DNA of 64,000 nt from Thiodiazotropha sp040506975. Its GTDB lineage: Bacteria > Pseudomonadota > Gammaproteobacteria > Chromatiales > Chromatiaceae. This document shows, in pieces, positions 9,324 to 18,733 of the stretch. Under the pieces are notes generated by a model. It searched no databases. It worked only from the letters and a program-made list of their open reading frames with translations, and was not told where the DNA came from. Position numbers and translations under genes: made by a program. Numbering within the stretch: position 1 is the stretch's first letter; every line of letters begins with the position of its first letter. The stretch lies in assembly GCA_965211775.1 (NCBI GenBank), contig OZ242974.1, forward strand, positions 3,224,001-3,288,000, given 5' to 3'.

Positions 9324-10313
9324 CTCAATGATGACCTCTCAACGTCCCAGTGACTCGCGCAATGCCTTGTAGGCGTCGAAGGCCTGCTCAGTCTGTTCCG
9401 ACGGTGATGCGGACTGCTCTGTCGTATCGGCATCGCCCGCCGACCCGGGGATGAGCGGCTCCGCTGTCAGTGTGGCAGCTGCCGTGCTCATCCGGGGTTG
9501 CTTGTCCCGCACCAGCATGTTGGGTTGCGTGAAAGGCGCAAGGCGTTCCAGAAAATCCATCACTTCGAGCACCGGGGATCCCTTGAAGAATCGCGCCGAA
9601 GGCACATCCATCCATATCCGGTCGGCATAGCTGAACAGCTCGTAAGGCTTGTCACCCACCTGGTCACGGTCGATATCGAAACCCTCGTAGTCATCCCAGT
9701 AGTTGGCCTGCCACAGATTGCGATTGGCCGTCTTGCCGCCGCCCGACACCGCCACTTGAGTGATATTGCCTTTGAAACTGTTGCCGATCAGATGATTGCC
9801 GGTCCAGTCGTTGAGAAACAGCACCCCGATACCGCTGTAGGCAATCAAGTTGTTTTCAATACGGTTGACGGAGTCCGGCTGAAACGGCGAAACATCGAGA
9901 TAGAGACCGGTGGCGCAATAGAGCACCTGGTTGCCGGTGACCACCACATCGGAGGTCTCCTTGAAACCTATACCCATCCCTGTGGCGCCGGTGGCATGGG
10001 CGATGTAGTTGTTTTTCAAATGCACGCCGTCGCTGTACATGACGAATATACCGACAGAATTGTCTTCGTAATGGTTGTCTGCAACCTCGTTGTATTGAGA
10101 ATACATAAAGTGGAGTGAATAACGACCCCCACGCGCGTCATTGCGTGCGATCAGGTTGTCCCGGGAGTACCAGACCACCGTATCCCTCGAGTTGCGGATA
10201 ATATTGTCCGTAATCTTGTTGTCAAAGCTGTACCAGAGCCGGATGGCATCTCCGCGCACTCCGAGTTCAAGCGGCTTCGAGGAGATGTGATTGCCGCGCA
10301 CGATATTGTTTTT

Positions 10314-11342
10314 CCTGATTACCCCTAAACCTCAGCCATTCTCAAGAGGCGATATGGCATAGGTGGAGTGCGAAGAGCGGCAAAAAGCAATCGTTCAATC
10401 ATGGCGGGTAAATCGAAACGGCGGTTAAACCGATATTCGAACTCAGCAAGATAACGCGACACATGTTTATCTCGAATCGCATGAAAAGTACCCAACAGAC
10501 TGTTTTTGACATTACCCAACATCGTGTTTACCCATTTGAAGCACGAATACTGGACACTTTGGCGCCCACCACCCGTCACCATGGGGTTATGATGGCAATC
10601 AGCGGTTGTCACGCCACTAAAGCACCAAAGCCCATCGGTAAAGACTTCGCTGCCAGGCATCAAGCAGGAGCGGGCGTAGCGGGCGATTTCACGTTTGCGG
10701 AAGCCCCTTACACGACGCAGTTGAATTTTCATGGGCCTGCCGTCCCGCGTCGTCTCAACAGCAGCTACGAAAGGGATTTTGTTGCGCGACCCACGACCAC
10801 GCTTACCGGCTTGCTCGCCTCCGAGATAAGCATCATCCAATTCGATGCGACCGGCCAGTTTTTTTCCACGCTCACGTTCCATCATCACCTGCATCAACTT
10901 ATGCTTGAGTCGCCAGGCCGTATTGTAGTTCACCCCGATTTCGCGGGAAAGTTGCAGCGCCGAGATACTTTTCTTGCGTTGGGTCAACAGATAGATCGCA
11001 AGTAACCACGTTCTCAGCGGCAGCTTGGTGCCATGGAAGATGCTGCCGGCGGTCAGGGAAGTCTGATGATGGCACTTGTGACATTGATATATCTGACGCT
11101 TTTTGAGTTCACAGCCTGTTGTGTTGCCGCACTCAGGGCAGACATAGCCCGTCGGCCAGCGCAAATCATACAATGCCTGTCGACACTGATCCTCGGTCCC
11201 ATATTGTTCCAGAGAATCGTGCAAACCAAGACCTTTTTGAAATTGAATAGTATTTCTCGGCATGATGAAATCCTCTTTTATTCAGTAGGCTCCATTATGC
11301 TTGCACCACAGGCTCAATAGCTGAGCCTCAGGGGTAATCAGG
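10314..11342 (-). mobile_element. IS1595-family element, copy 1, inside nosD
   Basis: A 1029-bp element with inverted ends CCTGATTAC...GTAATCAGG. The 8-bp target duplication TTGTTTTT is present at 10306-10313 and 11343-11350. Copies 2 (40697-41725) and 3 (47750-48778) have the same length and ends. A perfect duplication means insertion in place with no later rearrangement. Confidence 0.97.
10325..11263 (-). CDS. IS1595-family transposase, copy 1
   Basis: A 312-residue transposase. The N-terminus carries a zinc ribbon (CPECGN...CHKCHHQ, about residues 38-66) as in IS1595/IS1016-type enzymes. The catalytic region follows, with IELDDAYLGGE and VFTDGLWCF. It differs from copies 2 and 3 in a few residues (HDSLEQ for HDFLEQ and RTWLLAI for RTWFLAI). 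Confidence 0.95.
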   Translation of the reverse strand: MPRNTIQFQKGLGLHDSLEQYGTEDQCRQALYDLRWPTGYVCPECGNTTGCELKKRQIYQCHKCHHQTSLTAGSIFHGTKLPLRTWLLAIYLLTQRKKSISALQLSREIGVNYNTAWRLKHKLMQVMMERERGKKLAGRIELDDAYLGGEQAGKRGRGSRNKIPFVAAVETTRDGRPMKIQLRRVRGFRKREIARYARSCLMPGSEVFTDGLWCFSGVTTADCHHNPMVTGGGRQSVQYSCFKWVNTMLGNVKNSLLGTFHAIRDKHVSRYLAEFEYRFNRRFDLPAMIERLLFAALRTPPMPYRLLRMAEV

Positions 11343-11732
11343 TTGTTTTTTGACTGTTGCAGGTCGATACCGAAGAGGGTGTTATCGATCGCATTGTCTT
11401 TGATGACGTTGAAATCGCCACGCACCTGAACCCCGGAATCGATGGTGTTGTGAGACTCACCGGAGTTGGTCAAATGGAGATTCTTGAGGGTCGCGCCATC
11501 GGTTTCCAGGACGATAACCGATCCCTTACCCCCCGCGTCGATGGTGACTTTCCCCTGTCCGTCTATCGTCACAGGCTCGCTGATCGTGACCGGTCCAGCA
11601 TAGGTCCCCGGTGATGGGACAAGGGTGCCGCCGGCCTCCGTCCGATCGACCAAGGCCTGGAAGGATGGATAGGCTGCCGATTCCGCAAATGCCTGAAAAC
11701 CCAGCAGTGATAGCAACAACACAATAAAATGA

Positions 11733-11850
11733 TGAATTTTGAATTTTAAATTATGAATTGATGGGTGTGCATGCGCGCGCAATCCATCAAAAAGATGTGA
11801 ACGCAGTGAACACAACAAGTCAACATTCATAATTCAACATTCAAAATTTA
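11733..11850. repeat. Imperfect AT-rich inverted repeat between nosB and nosD
   Basis: Two arms of about 25 bases, at 11733-11759 and 11824-11850, are inverted copies with about three mismatches (core AATTTTGAAT...AATTATGAAT). They enclose about 65 bases that contain a GCATGCGCGCGC patch. The repeat covers the 5' end of nosD and reaches the stop of nosB. It resembles a small MITE-like or palindromic intergenic element. Confidence 0.6.
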
Positions 11851-13026
11851 CTGTTTCAGTTGCTTGAACCTGAGCAGTGCGGCAACAGCCAAGATCAACG
11901 ATGTGAGCAGCATCAGGCCAAACCCGATATAGGGATAGGAGTGGGTGGTGAACTGCGCCACCTTGCCATCGCCGAAGACCGTCGGCATGAAGGGTTTGAC
12001 GGAAAAGGCGCCCATATCGTTCAAGGTATGTCCGTACCACCATAACCATGCGGAGTAATCGATAACGAAAAATACCGGCGGGGCGATGGGCACCAGTATC
12101 AACAACCAGTAGAGCATGCCACCGTTCCTGCGGGAACCGAAAACCACCAGGGCCATGGCGCCCAGAAGAGCGTAAAAGACCAGGTGAATCGCCAGCTCCA
12201 GGTTCTTCACCATCGGCACGATCTCTTGCGGATTGTTGAAATAGCGTCCAAGACTCTTGGCATAGTGCCACGTCATCACCTGAAAGGAGCTGCCGTCCCA
12301 GGGCGATAAACTGTCTGATTTCACCTGGTCGATGTCATAGGTCAGCTTGAGCTGCTCAATCAGGTACGCCTTTTCCGCGCCTGCCGATTTCGTACCGGCC
12401 TTCCTGGCCGCTTCCAACTCTGAAGGCAGAACGACCTCGACTCCGGATGCTTCCAGGGAATCTTTCAGAACACCGGTGACACCGCCAATCACAATTTCAG
12501 GTTCACCGGTTTCCCCCGAGGCCTCCTGATCCAGCGACGTCACCATTGCGCTGACATAACCCTTGTTCTGCAGGTTGAAACCGTTCTCGCCATAGAGCGT
12601 CATCGTCATCCAGGCGGCAATGCCGGTAAATCCGACAGTCAACACGATCATACGCTGCTTCGGCCTGGTGAAGATAAAGCCGATCAGCATGACGCCAAGG
12701 AAGGCCATCAAAAACTGACCGAACCCACGCTCCACAGGGCCGCCGGCCGCGATGGGATACATGCCCACATAGTGGTTGATGGTATCCATCTCATGTACAC
12801 AATCCAGTGCCTCGTCTTCGACTATCTCCGCCTTTTCCTGTTTTTCACAGCCGTTGAATACCCCGTTCATATGGAAATGGATGCGTACTCCGTCCGGGAA
12901 GGATTCCTCGGGGTAATTGGGCGCCGTCAACGACACCCACCAGATAGGCGTGTAGAAAATCACGGCAAGCAGTCCCAATCCGATCAGGGTGAGCACTGCA
13001 ACTTGAAGGGTTTGCTTAGACTGCAT
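11848..13026 (-). CDS. nosB: NosB, membrane protein of clade II nos clusters
   Basis: A 392-residue inner-membrane protein in the position and with the topology of NosB, the marker gene of clade II nitrous oxide reductase clusters. Membrane segments are visible at about residues 8-27, 100-120, 126-146, 282-302, 308-330 and 362-384. Two long soluble loops lie between them; the first contains two cysteines (NGCEK, LDCVHE). The function is not established; a role in electron transfer or NosZ maturation is assumed from the conserved gene context. It sits between the nos cytochromes and nosD. Confidence 0.8.
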   Translation of the reverse strand: MQSKQTLQVAVLTLIGLGLLAVIFYTPIWWVSLTAPNYPEESFPDGVRIHFHMNGVFNGCEKQEKAEIVEDEALDCVHEMDTINHYVGMYPIAAGGPVERGFGQFLMAFLGVMLIGFIFTRPKQRMIVLTVGFTGIAAWMTMTLYGENGFNLQNKGYVSAMVTSLDQEASGETGEPEIVIGGVTGVLKDSLEASGVEVVLPSELEAARKAGTKSAGAEKAYLIEQLKLTYDIDQVKSDSLSPWDGSSFQVMTWHYAKSLGRYFNNPQEIVPMVKNLELAIHLVFYALLGAMALVVFGSRRNGGMLYWLLILVPIAPPVFFVIDYSAWLWWYGHTLNDMGAFSVKPFMPTVFGDGKVAQFTTHSYPYIGFGLMLLTSLILAVAALLRFKQLKQ

Positions 13027-13253
13027 GGCGTATCTCTATGAAAGCGATTCAATTTCCAGTGGTAGGAATGATTGAGATAGTGAATTTCAGATCGGGCTGG
13101 GGAGTCAAGACCAATGCACTGCAGGGGTTTGAACCGCCTGTCGGGCATCACACCCCAGCCTGACCTGTACCTGAGTCGGACAAGCCCTGCAGAGAGAGGC
13201 ATCCGCCATGATGACGGCTTGCCGGTTCAACAGGCCATGTCTGTCAGGCTGGA

Positions 13254-14009
13254 TCAATCGTAGTCCGGATTTTGCCAATCCTTGGAGGGAGCAAGCAGAT
13301 CCTTCGGCACCGGCAGTCTGGATACGTAGTTGATGACCATCTGCATATCCTTGTCGGAGAAGTTTTTGATCTGCTCCACCATGTCGGGGTTGGCATTGCG
13401 GCGTTTACCGTCACGAATCCACTCGAACTGACGCAGCATGTAGGCATAGTGCTGTCCGTGAATCTTGGGATAGAACTTTTCGTCATCCCCCTCACCGATC
13501 TCACCATGACACTGCACGCAGTTGTCATCGTACAGCTTTTTGCCTTGTTCGAATTCCGGGAACAGTTTATTCCAGGGGCCTTTACCGTTTTCCGGGTTCA
13601 TCGGCAGCTTAGCGATATAGGCGGTGACATCGGCAACCAGCTGCGCAGCTTCGATTTCACCCGCATGATAGCCGGAAGCGGCCATGATCTGCTCGTCCAA
13701 CGCAAACGGATACATTGTCGGATTGTCGCGGTTCTGGGCGCGAATATCGGCCAACTGCTTGATCAGTACGTTACGATGCTGTCCCGCCAATTGTGGGAAG
13801 GTACCGTCCGACAGACCCCAACCTTCCAAAAGATGGCAGGCCGAGCAGACTTCATAAACTGCAATCCCACGCTCGTTGTCGGGGGTCAGCAGCATCGCTT
13901 CATCCTTCTCGCCGCCGGCTTCGTTCCAGCCGGCCAGGGCACTGCTGCCGCATAAGATCATACCCAAAGCCGCGGTCAGGCTCTTCAATATCGGTTTTAC
14001 ATTCATCAT
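13254..14009 (-). CDS. Diheme cytochrome c of the nos cluster (NosC-like)
   Basis: A secreted cytochrome of about 251 residues with two heme c sites, CSACH and CVQCH, each in a cytochrome c4/c553-like fold. It has a signal peptide (AALGMILCGSSALA) and ends in the periplasm. I start at 14009 because GGAG lies six bases upstream; an in-frame start at 14027 lacks one. In clade II clusters such cytochromes (NosC1/NosC2) carry electrons from the NosG/NosH branch or bc1 complex to NosZ. An FNR-like palindrome lies at 14154-14167, so this gene may begin its own transcript. Confidence 0.85.
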   Translation of the reverse strand: MMNVKPILKSLTAALGMILCGSSALAGWNEAGGEKDEAMLLTPDNERGIAVYEVCSACHLLEGWGLSDGTFPQLAGQHRNVLIKQLADIRAQNRDNPTMYPFALDEQIMAASGYHAGEIEAAQLVADVTAYIAKLPMNPENGKGPWNKLFPEFEQGKKLYDDNCVQCHGEIGEGDDEKFYPKIHGQHYAYMLRQFEWIRDGKRRNANPDMVEQIKNFSDKDMQMVINYVSRLPVPKDLLAPSKDWQNPDYD

Positions 14010-14153
14010 TCGATTCTCCAGCCCCATGATCTGTCACTGGGGATAGTTCGGATTTGCCACCTTTTCAGGTGCTATGAATCAGGTTCTCTTGTGAAGCCGA
14101 TTCTGCCCCTGAAAAGAGATGCTGCAGTGTGTCACAAGCTATATTAGAGCACT

Positions 14154-14167
14154 TTGATATACATCAA
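14154..14167. promoter_or_regulatory. FNR/DNR-type box
   Basis: TTGATATACATCAA is a perfect TTGAT-N4-ATCAA palindrome, about 145 bases upstream of the diheme cytochrome start and downstream of the monoheme cytochrome gene. Confidence 0.8.
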
Positions 14168-14219
14168 CTGCCCCTGTTCGGCATCTTCTGATGGTATCAG
14201 CAGCAGATTCGCACTGAGC

Positions 14220-14543
14220 TTATAGCGTGCTCAACCAGTCAGCTATCGCACGCATCTCCTCTTCGGAAACAAGTCCCATGACACCCTTCATGGCTGCGGT
14301 CTGGCCATTACTGCGGGCACCGGATTTGATATCCATCATCTGATTGAAGGCATAGTCGGCATTCTGCCCGGCAAGCTTTGGATAGATAGGCATAATCGGT
14401 GTATTGGCATCTTTACCGTGACAGGACCAGCAGGTCTTGGTCTTGTAGAGTTCGGCTCCGTCGGCAGCCTGCGCCTGAGTGGCAATCCCTACAGCAAACA
14501 GCAGTGCAGCAGATGACAATGCGATTTTAACAATTTTCATCAT
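14220..14543 (-). CDS. Monoheme cytochrome c of the nos cluster (NosC-like)
   Basis: A small class I cytochrome c of about 107 residues with signal peptide (ALSSAALLFAVGIATQAQA), one heme site CWSCH and the axial methionine in the MKGVMG segment. The end ADWLSTL is typical of the family. I place the start at 14543 or the next codon because GAGGAA precedes it. It lies directly downstream of nosZ and its terminator-like hairpin, and probably donates electrons to NosZ in the periplasm. Confidence 0.85.
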   Translation of the reverse strand: MMKIVKIALSSAALLFAVGIATQAQAADGAELYKTKTCWSCHGKDANTPIMPIYPKLAGQNADYAFNQMMDIKSGARSNGQTAAMKGVMGLVSEEEMRAIADWLSTL

Positions 14544-14685
14544 ATCGATTTCCTCTAGCAAATAAGGGCAATAGTCTTTACCGATAACATAACTCTATTG
14601 CAATCTGCAGTTAGACGAATTGAGCTATGTTAAATCAGATTCCTAAAAACCTCTGAAGTTTTATGTGAATTTTGTCCTCAACGTA

Positions 14686-14709
14686 GAAAGGGGCCGAACG
14701 GCCCCTTTC
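14686..14709 (-). terminator. Hairpin downstream of nosZ
   Basis: GAAAGGGGCC, four bases, then GGCCCCTTTC form a perfect 10-bp stem with a 4-base loop, 26 bases after the nosZ stop. There is no long T run after it on the minus strand, so it may attenuate or stabilise RNA rather than end all transcription. Confidence 0.65.
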
Positions 14710-14735
14710 CACTCTCAGTCAAAAGACCTAAAGGA

Positions 14736-17034
14736 CTATTTGACTTTCTTAGCGCCATGCTCCTCGAGGAAGGTCTTGGCGCGCAGTCCCAGATCAGCCG
14801 TCTTGACCTGATACTGCCACCATTGGCCCGCCCATAGAGTGGCGTTCTGAAAGTCACCCTTGGCCGCGAACGTCTCGGACTTCTTCTTCGCCTCTTCCGC
14901 GAAACCGAGCTGATCGGTGGCATCTTCCACAAGTGCTACAACTTCCGGGAAGTCTTTGTAGTTGTGGCTGGTAATGAAACCGACCACAGAGTCGATGACC
15001 GCCTGGGTGTCCAGATTGGTCTTGACCTGTTTCTTGTAGTCAGCCTCGGTGTACTTCGTTCCCTCTACCATCTGAGAGGTCTTGGCCACATAACCTTTCG
15101 GTTTGACCAGCAGATAGCCCTGCATCTCGAGATGGAGCGCCGAACAGAACTCGGTGCAATAGTAGGGAAAGACGCCAGCCTTATCGGCTTTGAAGGTGGC
15201 CGACACGGTTTTGCCAGGTTCGATGGAGAGATTCACGTTCTCGTTATAGAGCGCGAAACCATGAGTCTCGTCCTCAGCACGCTCCAGGTTTGTCAGATGG
15301 ATAGAGACAGTGTCGCCCTCTTCCACTTCGATGATCTCAGGCGTGATGTGGGAACGGATAACCGTACCGTAGACATGCACTACGCCATTCTCATCCTTTA
15401 CGACCTTCTCACGTCCCGCACGGGTCTTATAGGGAGACTTGGAGTCGGTACGGCTGTTCCAGTCCGATTTGTAGCGTACTGCCGGTTTCAGCTTGTCGGC
15501 CTTGATCGCCACAACATAGTGGGGTTCGCCCAGCGGCAGCGGCATATCGTAGAGCAGCTGCATCTTGTCGCCGCTGATATCGATCAGCTGATGGTTCTGC
15601 GGGTGCAGAGGACCGACAGGATTGAAGCGGTCGATGGCCAGCTTGTTCAGGGAGACCAGATACTTACCGTCAGGTGAAACAGAGTCGCCCTCCATCGCAA
15701 CCAGATGGCCGATATTGTAGTGGATATGCAGTTGATCCAGTACCTTGCCTTCGCAGTAGTCCCACTTGGTGACCATCGAGTCGACGTAGATCGAGGTATA
15801 GACCACACACTCTTTGGCGTCATACTGGGTATGCAACGGACCCAGGCCCACCTGTACCTGGGTATGCAGGGCATCCTTCATGGCGATGATCGGAATACCA
15901 TAGGGGTCTTTGCCTTCGAACTTCTTGTTCTTGATGGCTTTTTGGATCTTCTCCCAGCTGTATACCCAGGCGTGGCTGTCCAGCTTGCCGGAGACGATGA
16001 TGTGGGTGCCGTCAGGGCTTACGTCGACACCATGCGGGCTCTTGGGCTCGGGGATCAGATAGAGCAGACCCTCTTTGACCGCCTGATCCATGGGGATCAT
16101 GTAAGCGCCCTTGGACTTCTTGACCTTGCCGGCGGCAACCAGCTCGGCGGCTTTCTTCCAGTTGGTGACATGCAGGAAGTCGGTATCTTTCTGGGAACAG
16201 CCGGCTTCGAAAGGAGGACGTCCGCGTTCGATACCGCCCACATAACGCTCGGAACAGAAGGAGTTGGTGAAACCCCAACCCATGGAGGGTCCTTTACCGG
16301 CGTCGGAGAGGTCCTGGCTGTAGGGAGGCAGTTCGAAGGTGAATGACTTCTCGGGATCGAGACGACCCTTCTTGTCATCGAACTTCCAGTAGGTAACCGC
16401 ACCCCGGTACTTCTCATTGAACTCTTCGAGCGGTACGAAATCGTCGCTGAAAGGCGCTGCATATTGCGCTGCCTCCATGACATATTCGGTATTAGGCGTC
16501 ACGAAGGCGCCACCATGCTCAGATTTCATGAATGGGTTAACAACGATCTGCTTGGTCTCGAAATCGTGCAGATCGATGACTGCCATGCGCGGGTTGGCCT
16601 TATCGTTGATGAACAGATAGCGACCGTTGTATTCACCCTCGGTTTCAGAGAACGCAGGGTGATGGGTATCACCATAGGTGATATCCTTACCGTTGATTCT
16701 GCCCTGTGCCAATACAGCCTTGGATTCATCATCGAAGCCATAACCCTGCCAAGGTTCCGGAGTAAACACCGCAATGTACTTCAGGATCCTCATGGATGGC
16801 ACACCGTATACGATGACCTGGCCGCTCTGCCCCCCCCGAACTGAAGGCCAGATACTCATCACGCCCGCCGGTCGGCGTATAGGTTTTGGCGGCTGCCAAG
16901 AGGTCCTTCTGCGTCAGGCCACGCTCCTTCATGTCCTCTTCTAAGGATGACTGGGCTGAGGCACTGGAAGCGGCGCCCATACCGATCCCCAAACCCATTA
17001 CCAGTGCAGATATGCTTTTCAAGCTCTTGTTCAT
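14736..17034 (-). pseudogene. nosZ: NosZ, clade II nitrous oxide reductase, frameshifted
   Basis: Periplasmic multicopper enzyme that reduces N2O to N2. The start at 17034 (MNKSLKSIS) is followed by a Sec signal (LGIGMGAASSASA), with no twin-arginine motif, as in clade II. CuZ-type histidines appear in DTHHPAF, SPHGVD and LHTQYD, and the CuA cupredoxin has CTEFCSALHLEM. The gene is split into two frames at a run of eight G (plus-strand C run 16830-16837). Residues up to AFSSGG are in one frame, GQSGQVIVYG onward in another; seven G would join them. As given, translation from the natural start ends at 16729 after about 100 residues. The rest of the protein is intact, so the lesion is recent, reversible or a sequencing error. 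Confidence 0.93.
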
Positions 17035-17120
17035 TATTTCCCGTCCCCATGGTTGGAAGAGATGCGAGATACCAGATAGCATCATTCGGGAATGGTCGCA
17101 AAAGTGCGTCATATGACACA

Positions 17121-17134
17121 TTGATGTAGGTCAA
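17121..17134. promoter_or_regulatory. FNR/DNR-type box upstream of nosZ
   Basis: TTGATGTAGGTCAA (TTGAT-N4-GTCAA) lies 87 bases before the nosZ start, a usual distance for activation by a Crp/Fnr-type protein such as the regulator at 38654. Confidence 0.82.
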
Positions 17135-17290
17135 ATGCCATAGTTGGGCGGTGGAAGCGAGTTTATACAGCCTGCAATAATCTGCCGAACTTATAGATGG
17201 CCTATTAGAGGTATAAGGTTAAAAATCAGATCAATTACATTGAAATTATAGGATTTTGTTTGTCGATATTTTCGCACCACATAAGGATTT

Positions 17291-18733
17291 TCAGGGCAGC
17301 AGCATACGAAGCTGCCGTGCAAGGTCTTCAGGTGCGATGCCATGGGCAAATTTCGTGAGGAATCTTCCCTCCGGGTCGAGGAGATAGAGACTGGCGGTAT
17401 GGTCCATCAGATACATCGACGGATCAGCAGTATCCTCCTCCACCACCTTTTCGTATCTCGCCTTGAACTGACTGGCCACTCTTTCAATCATTTCGACGGA
17501 ACCGGTGACTCCGATCAGGCGCTCATCGTAATACTGCACATAGTTTCTCATCACTGCGATGGTATCCCGGCCTGGGTCGATAGTAATGAAATAGGGCTGA
17601 AACAGCTCCGATCCCTCGCCGAGAATATCAAGTGCCTGGAATAGAATCTGCAGCGAGGTGGGACAGATGTCGGGACAGAAAGTATAGCCGAAATAGACTA
17701 TCTGATATTTTCCCTTCATGCTCTCCTTGGTGACCAGCCTCCCCATATGATCTGTCAGGATATACTGACCGCCGCCGATGCCTTCGATCGACACGGCGTG
17801 CTCCGGCATGATCGTTTTCATTGCAGTTTCGGCGGTCTGTGACTCGGCTTTCAGACAGCGTTTGATCACATTGGTGTTGTGCTCCATGATCTCGAAGTAG
17901 AGATTGGGCCCAGCCGGGATACCGAAACCCAGGCTGTTCAACTCTCCATGATTGACACTGCCCTTATTCATCAGCAGTTCGCTGTGCCTGGCTGGGAAGC
18001 CGCTTTCCGACAACAGGCAAGTCACTTCTCCGTTAACGATCTTCTCCCGGACCTTGAGCAGTTCAGCTGTATCTATTCCCTTGCCTGGTGTACTGGCCAC
18101 ATGGTCGATGATCTTTAACGCATATGCCTGTTCGAAATATTGCAGTGTATCGAAGTACTGAATGCCCAAACCGGCCTTCATGCCACGGTAGCCATATTCA
18201 TACTCTCTGTCGATTCGCGACAGGCGTGAAAGAATATTGCGTCTGTTTCGTTCATAGAGATGGGTGCGCAGGGGATCGGCATCCTGTAGAAGCCGGGCAA
18301 TATCGTCGATGATGATGAGCAGGTTTCGATTGTCCAGCCAGAAAAAGGGATCGCGTTGATCAGGATCCGCCCTCGCGGGAAGTATCTTCATACCCTGGTG
18401 CGATAGCAGTTCAATCACTTTCACCTGCGGAGGCAGGGTTTCGATGACCTCAGCGAGTCGCGGCTCAAGTTCGGCGCCTACCCAAAACAGCATGTCCGCA
18501 CTGCGCATCGACGCCAGCTGCTCCTCGGTGGGGCTGTAAGCATAGGGAATCTGATCATCGATCAGCAATTCAGGTGTTTCCACGTCCTTCATCAGTCCGG
18601 CAATGATCGAGTGAATCGGCTTTATGCTGGCCGTGACGCGCAGGGAGTCTGCGCCCTCGGATACAGTGGCAATGAACAGCCCAAGAATCAGAAGGGGGAA
18701 AACCAGCGGTAGCCTTGATTTATGACGACTCAT
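17291..18733 (-). CDS. ZnuA-like substrate-binding domain fused to SCO1/SenC
   Basis: A 480-residue secreted protein with two joined domains. Residues about 30-320 resemble periplasmic metal-binding proteins of ABC importers (ZnuA family). The usual metal histidines look replaced: PYAYSP where PHxYxx is expected, DPFFW for DPHxW, and FDTLQYFEQ for HDAYxYFE. Residues about 325-480 are a SCO1/SenC copper chaperone with the CxxxC site (FGYTFCPDICPTS) and the later histidine (MDHTASLYLL). SCO proteins load CuA sites, and NosZ and heme-copper oxidases have CuA. It overlaps the preceding gene by four bases (ATGA) and lies just upstream of nosZ, behind an FNR-like box at 19237. I infer copper delivery to the NosZ CuA site. 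Confidence 0.85.
   Translation of the reverse strand: MSRHKSRLPLVFPLLILGLFIATVSEGADSLRVTASIKPIHSIIAGLMKDVETPELLIDDQIPYAYSPTEEQLASMRSADMLFWVGAELEPRLAEVIETLPPQVKVIELLSHQGMKILPARADPDQRDPFFWLDNRNLLIIIDDIARLLQDADPLRTHLYERNRRNILSRLSRIDREYEYGYRGMKAGLGIQYFDTLQYFEQAYALKIIDHVASTPGKGIDTAELLKVREKIVNGEVTCLLSESGFPARHSELLMNKGSVNHGELNSLGFGIPAGPNLYFEIMEHNTNVIKRCLKAESQTAETAMKTIMPEHAVSIEGIGGGQYILTDHMGRLVTKESMKGKYQIVYFGYTFCPDICPTSLQILFQALDILGEGSELFQPYFITIDPGRDTIAVMRNYVQYYDERLIGVTGSVEMIERVASQFKARYEKVVEEDTADPSMYLMDHTASLYLLDPEGRFLTKFAHGIAPEDLARQLRMLLP

Larger units (their letters stand above)
9339..11830 (-). pseudogene. nosD: NosD, split by an IS1595-family insertion
   Basis: NosD is a periplasmic beta-helix protein (carbohydrate-binding/CASH repeats) that works with NosF and NosY in CuZ assembly. 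The N-terminal part (11351-11830) has a signal segment (FIVLLLSLLGFQAFA) and ends ...LQQSKNN. The C-terminal part (9339-10305) resumes RGNHISSKPLEL and ends in KALRESLGR. Removing the IS at 10314-11342 and one copy of its 8-bp duplication restores one continuous frame of about 480 codons. No good ribosome-binding site or ordinary start precedes the signal segment; the first in-frame ATG is at 11830 within an AT-rich inverted repeat. As it stands the gene cannot make full-length NosD. Confidence 0.9.

Noticed and set aside
16729..17034. Programmed frameshifting in nosZ
   Set aside because: The run of G lacks a typical heptameric slippery site plus stimulatory structure that I could point to, and clade II nosZ genes are normally in one frame; a simple indel is the better explanation.
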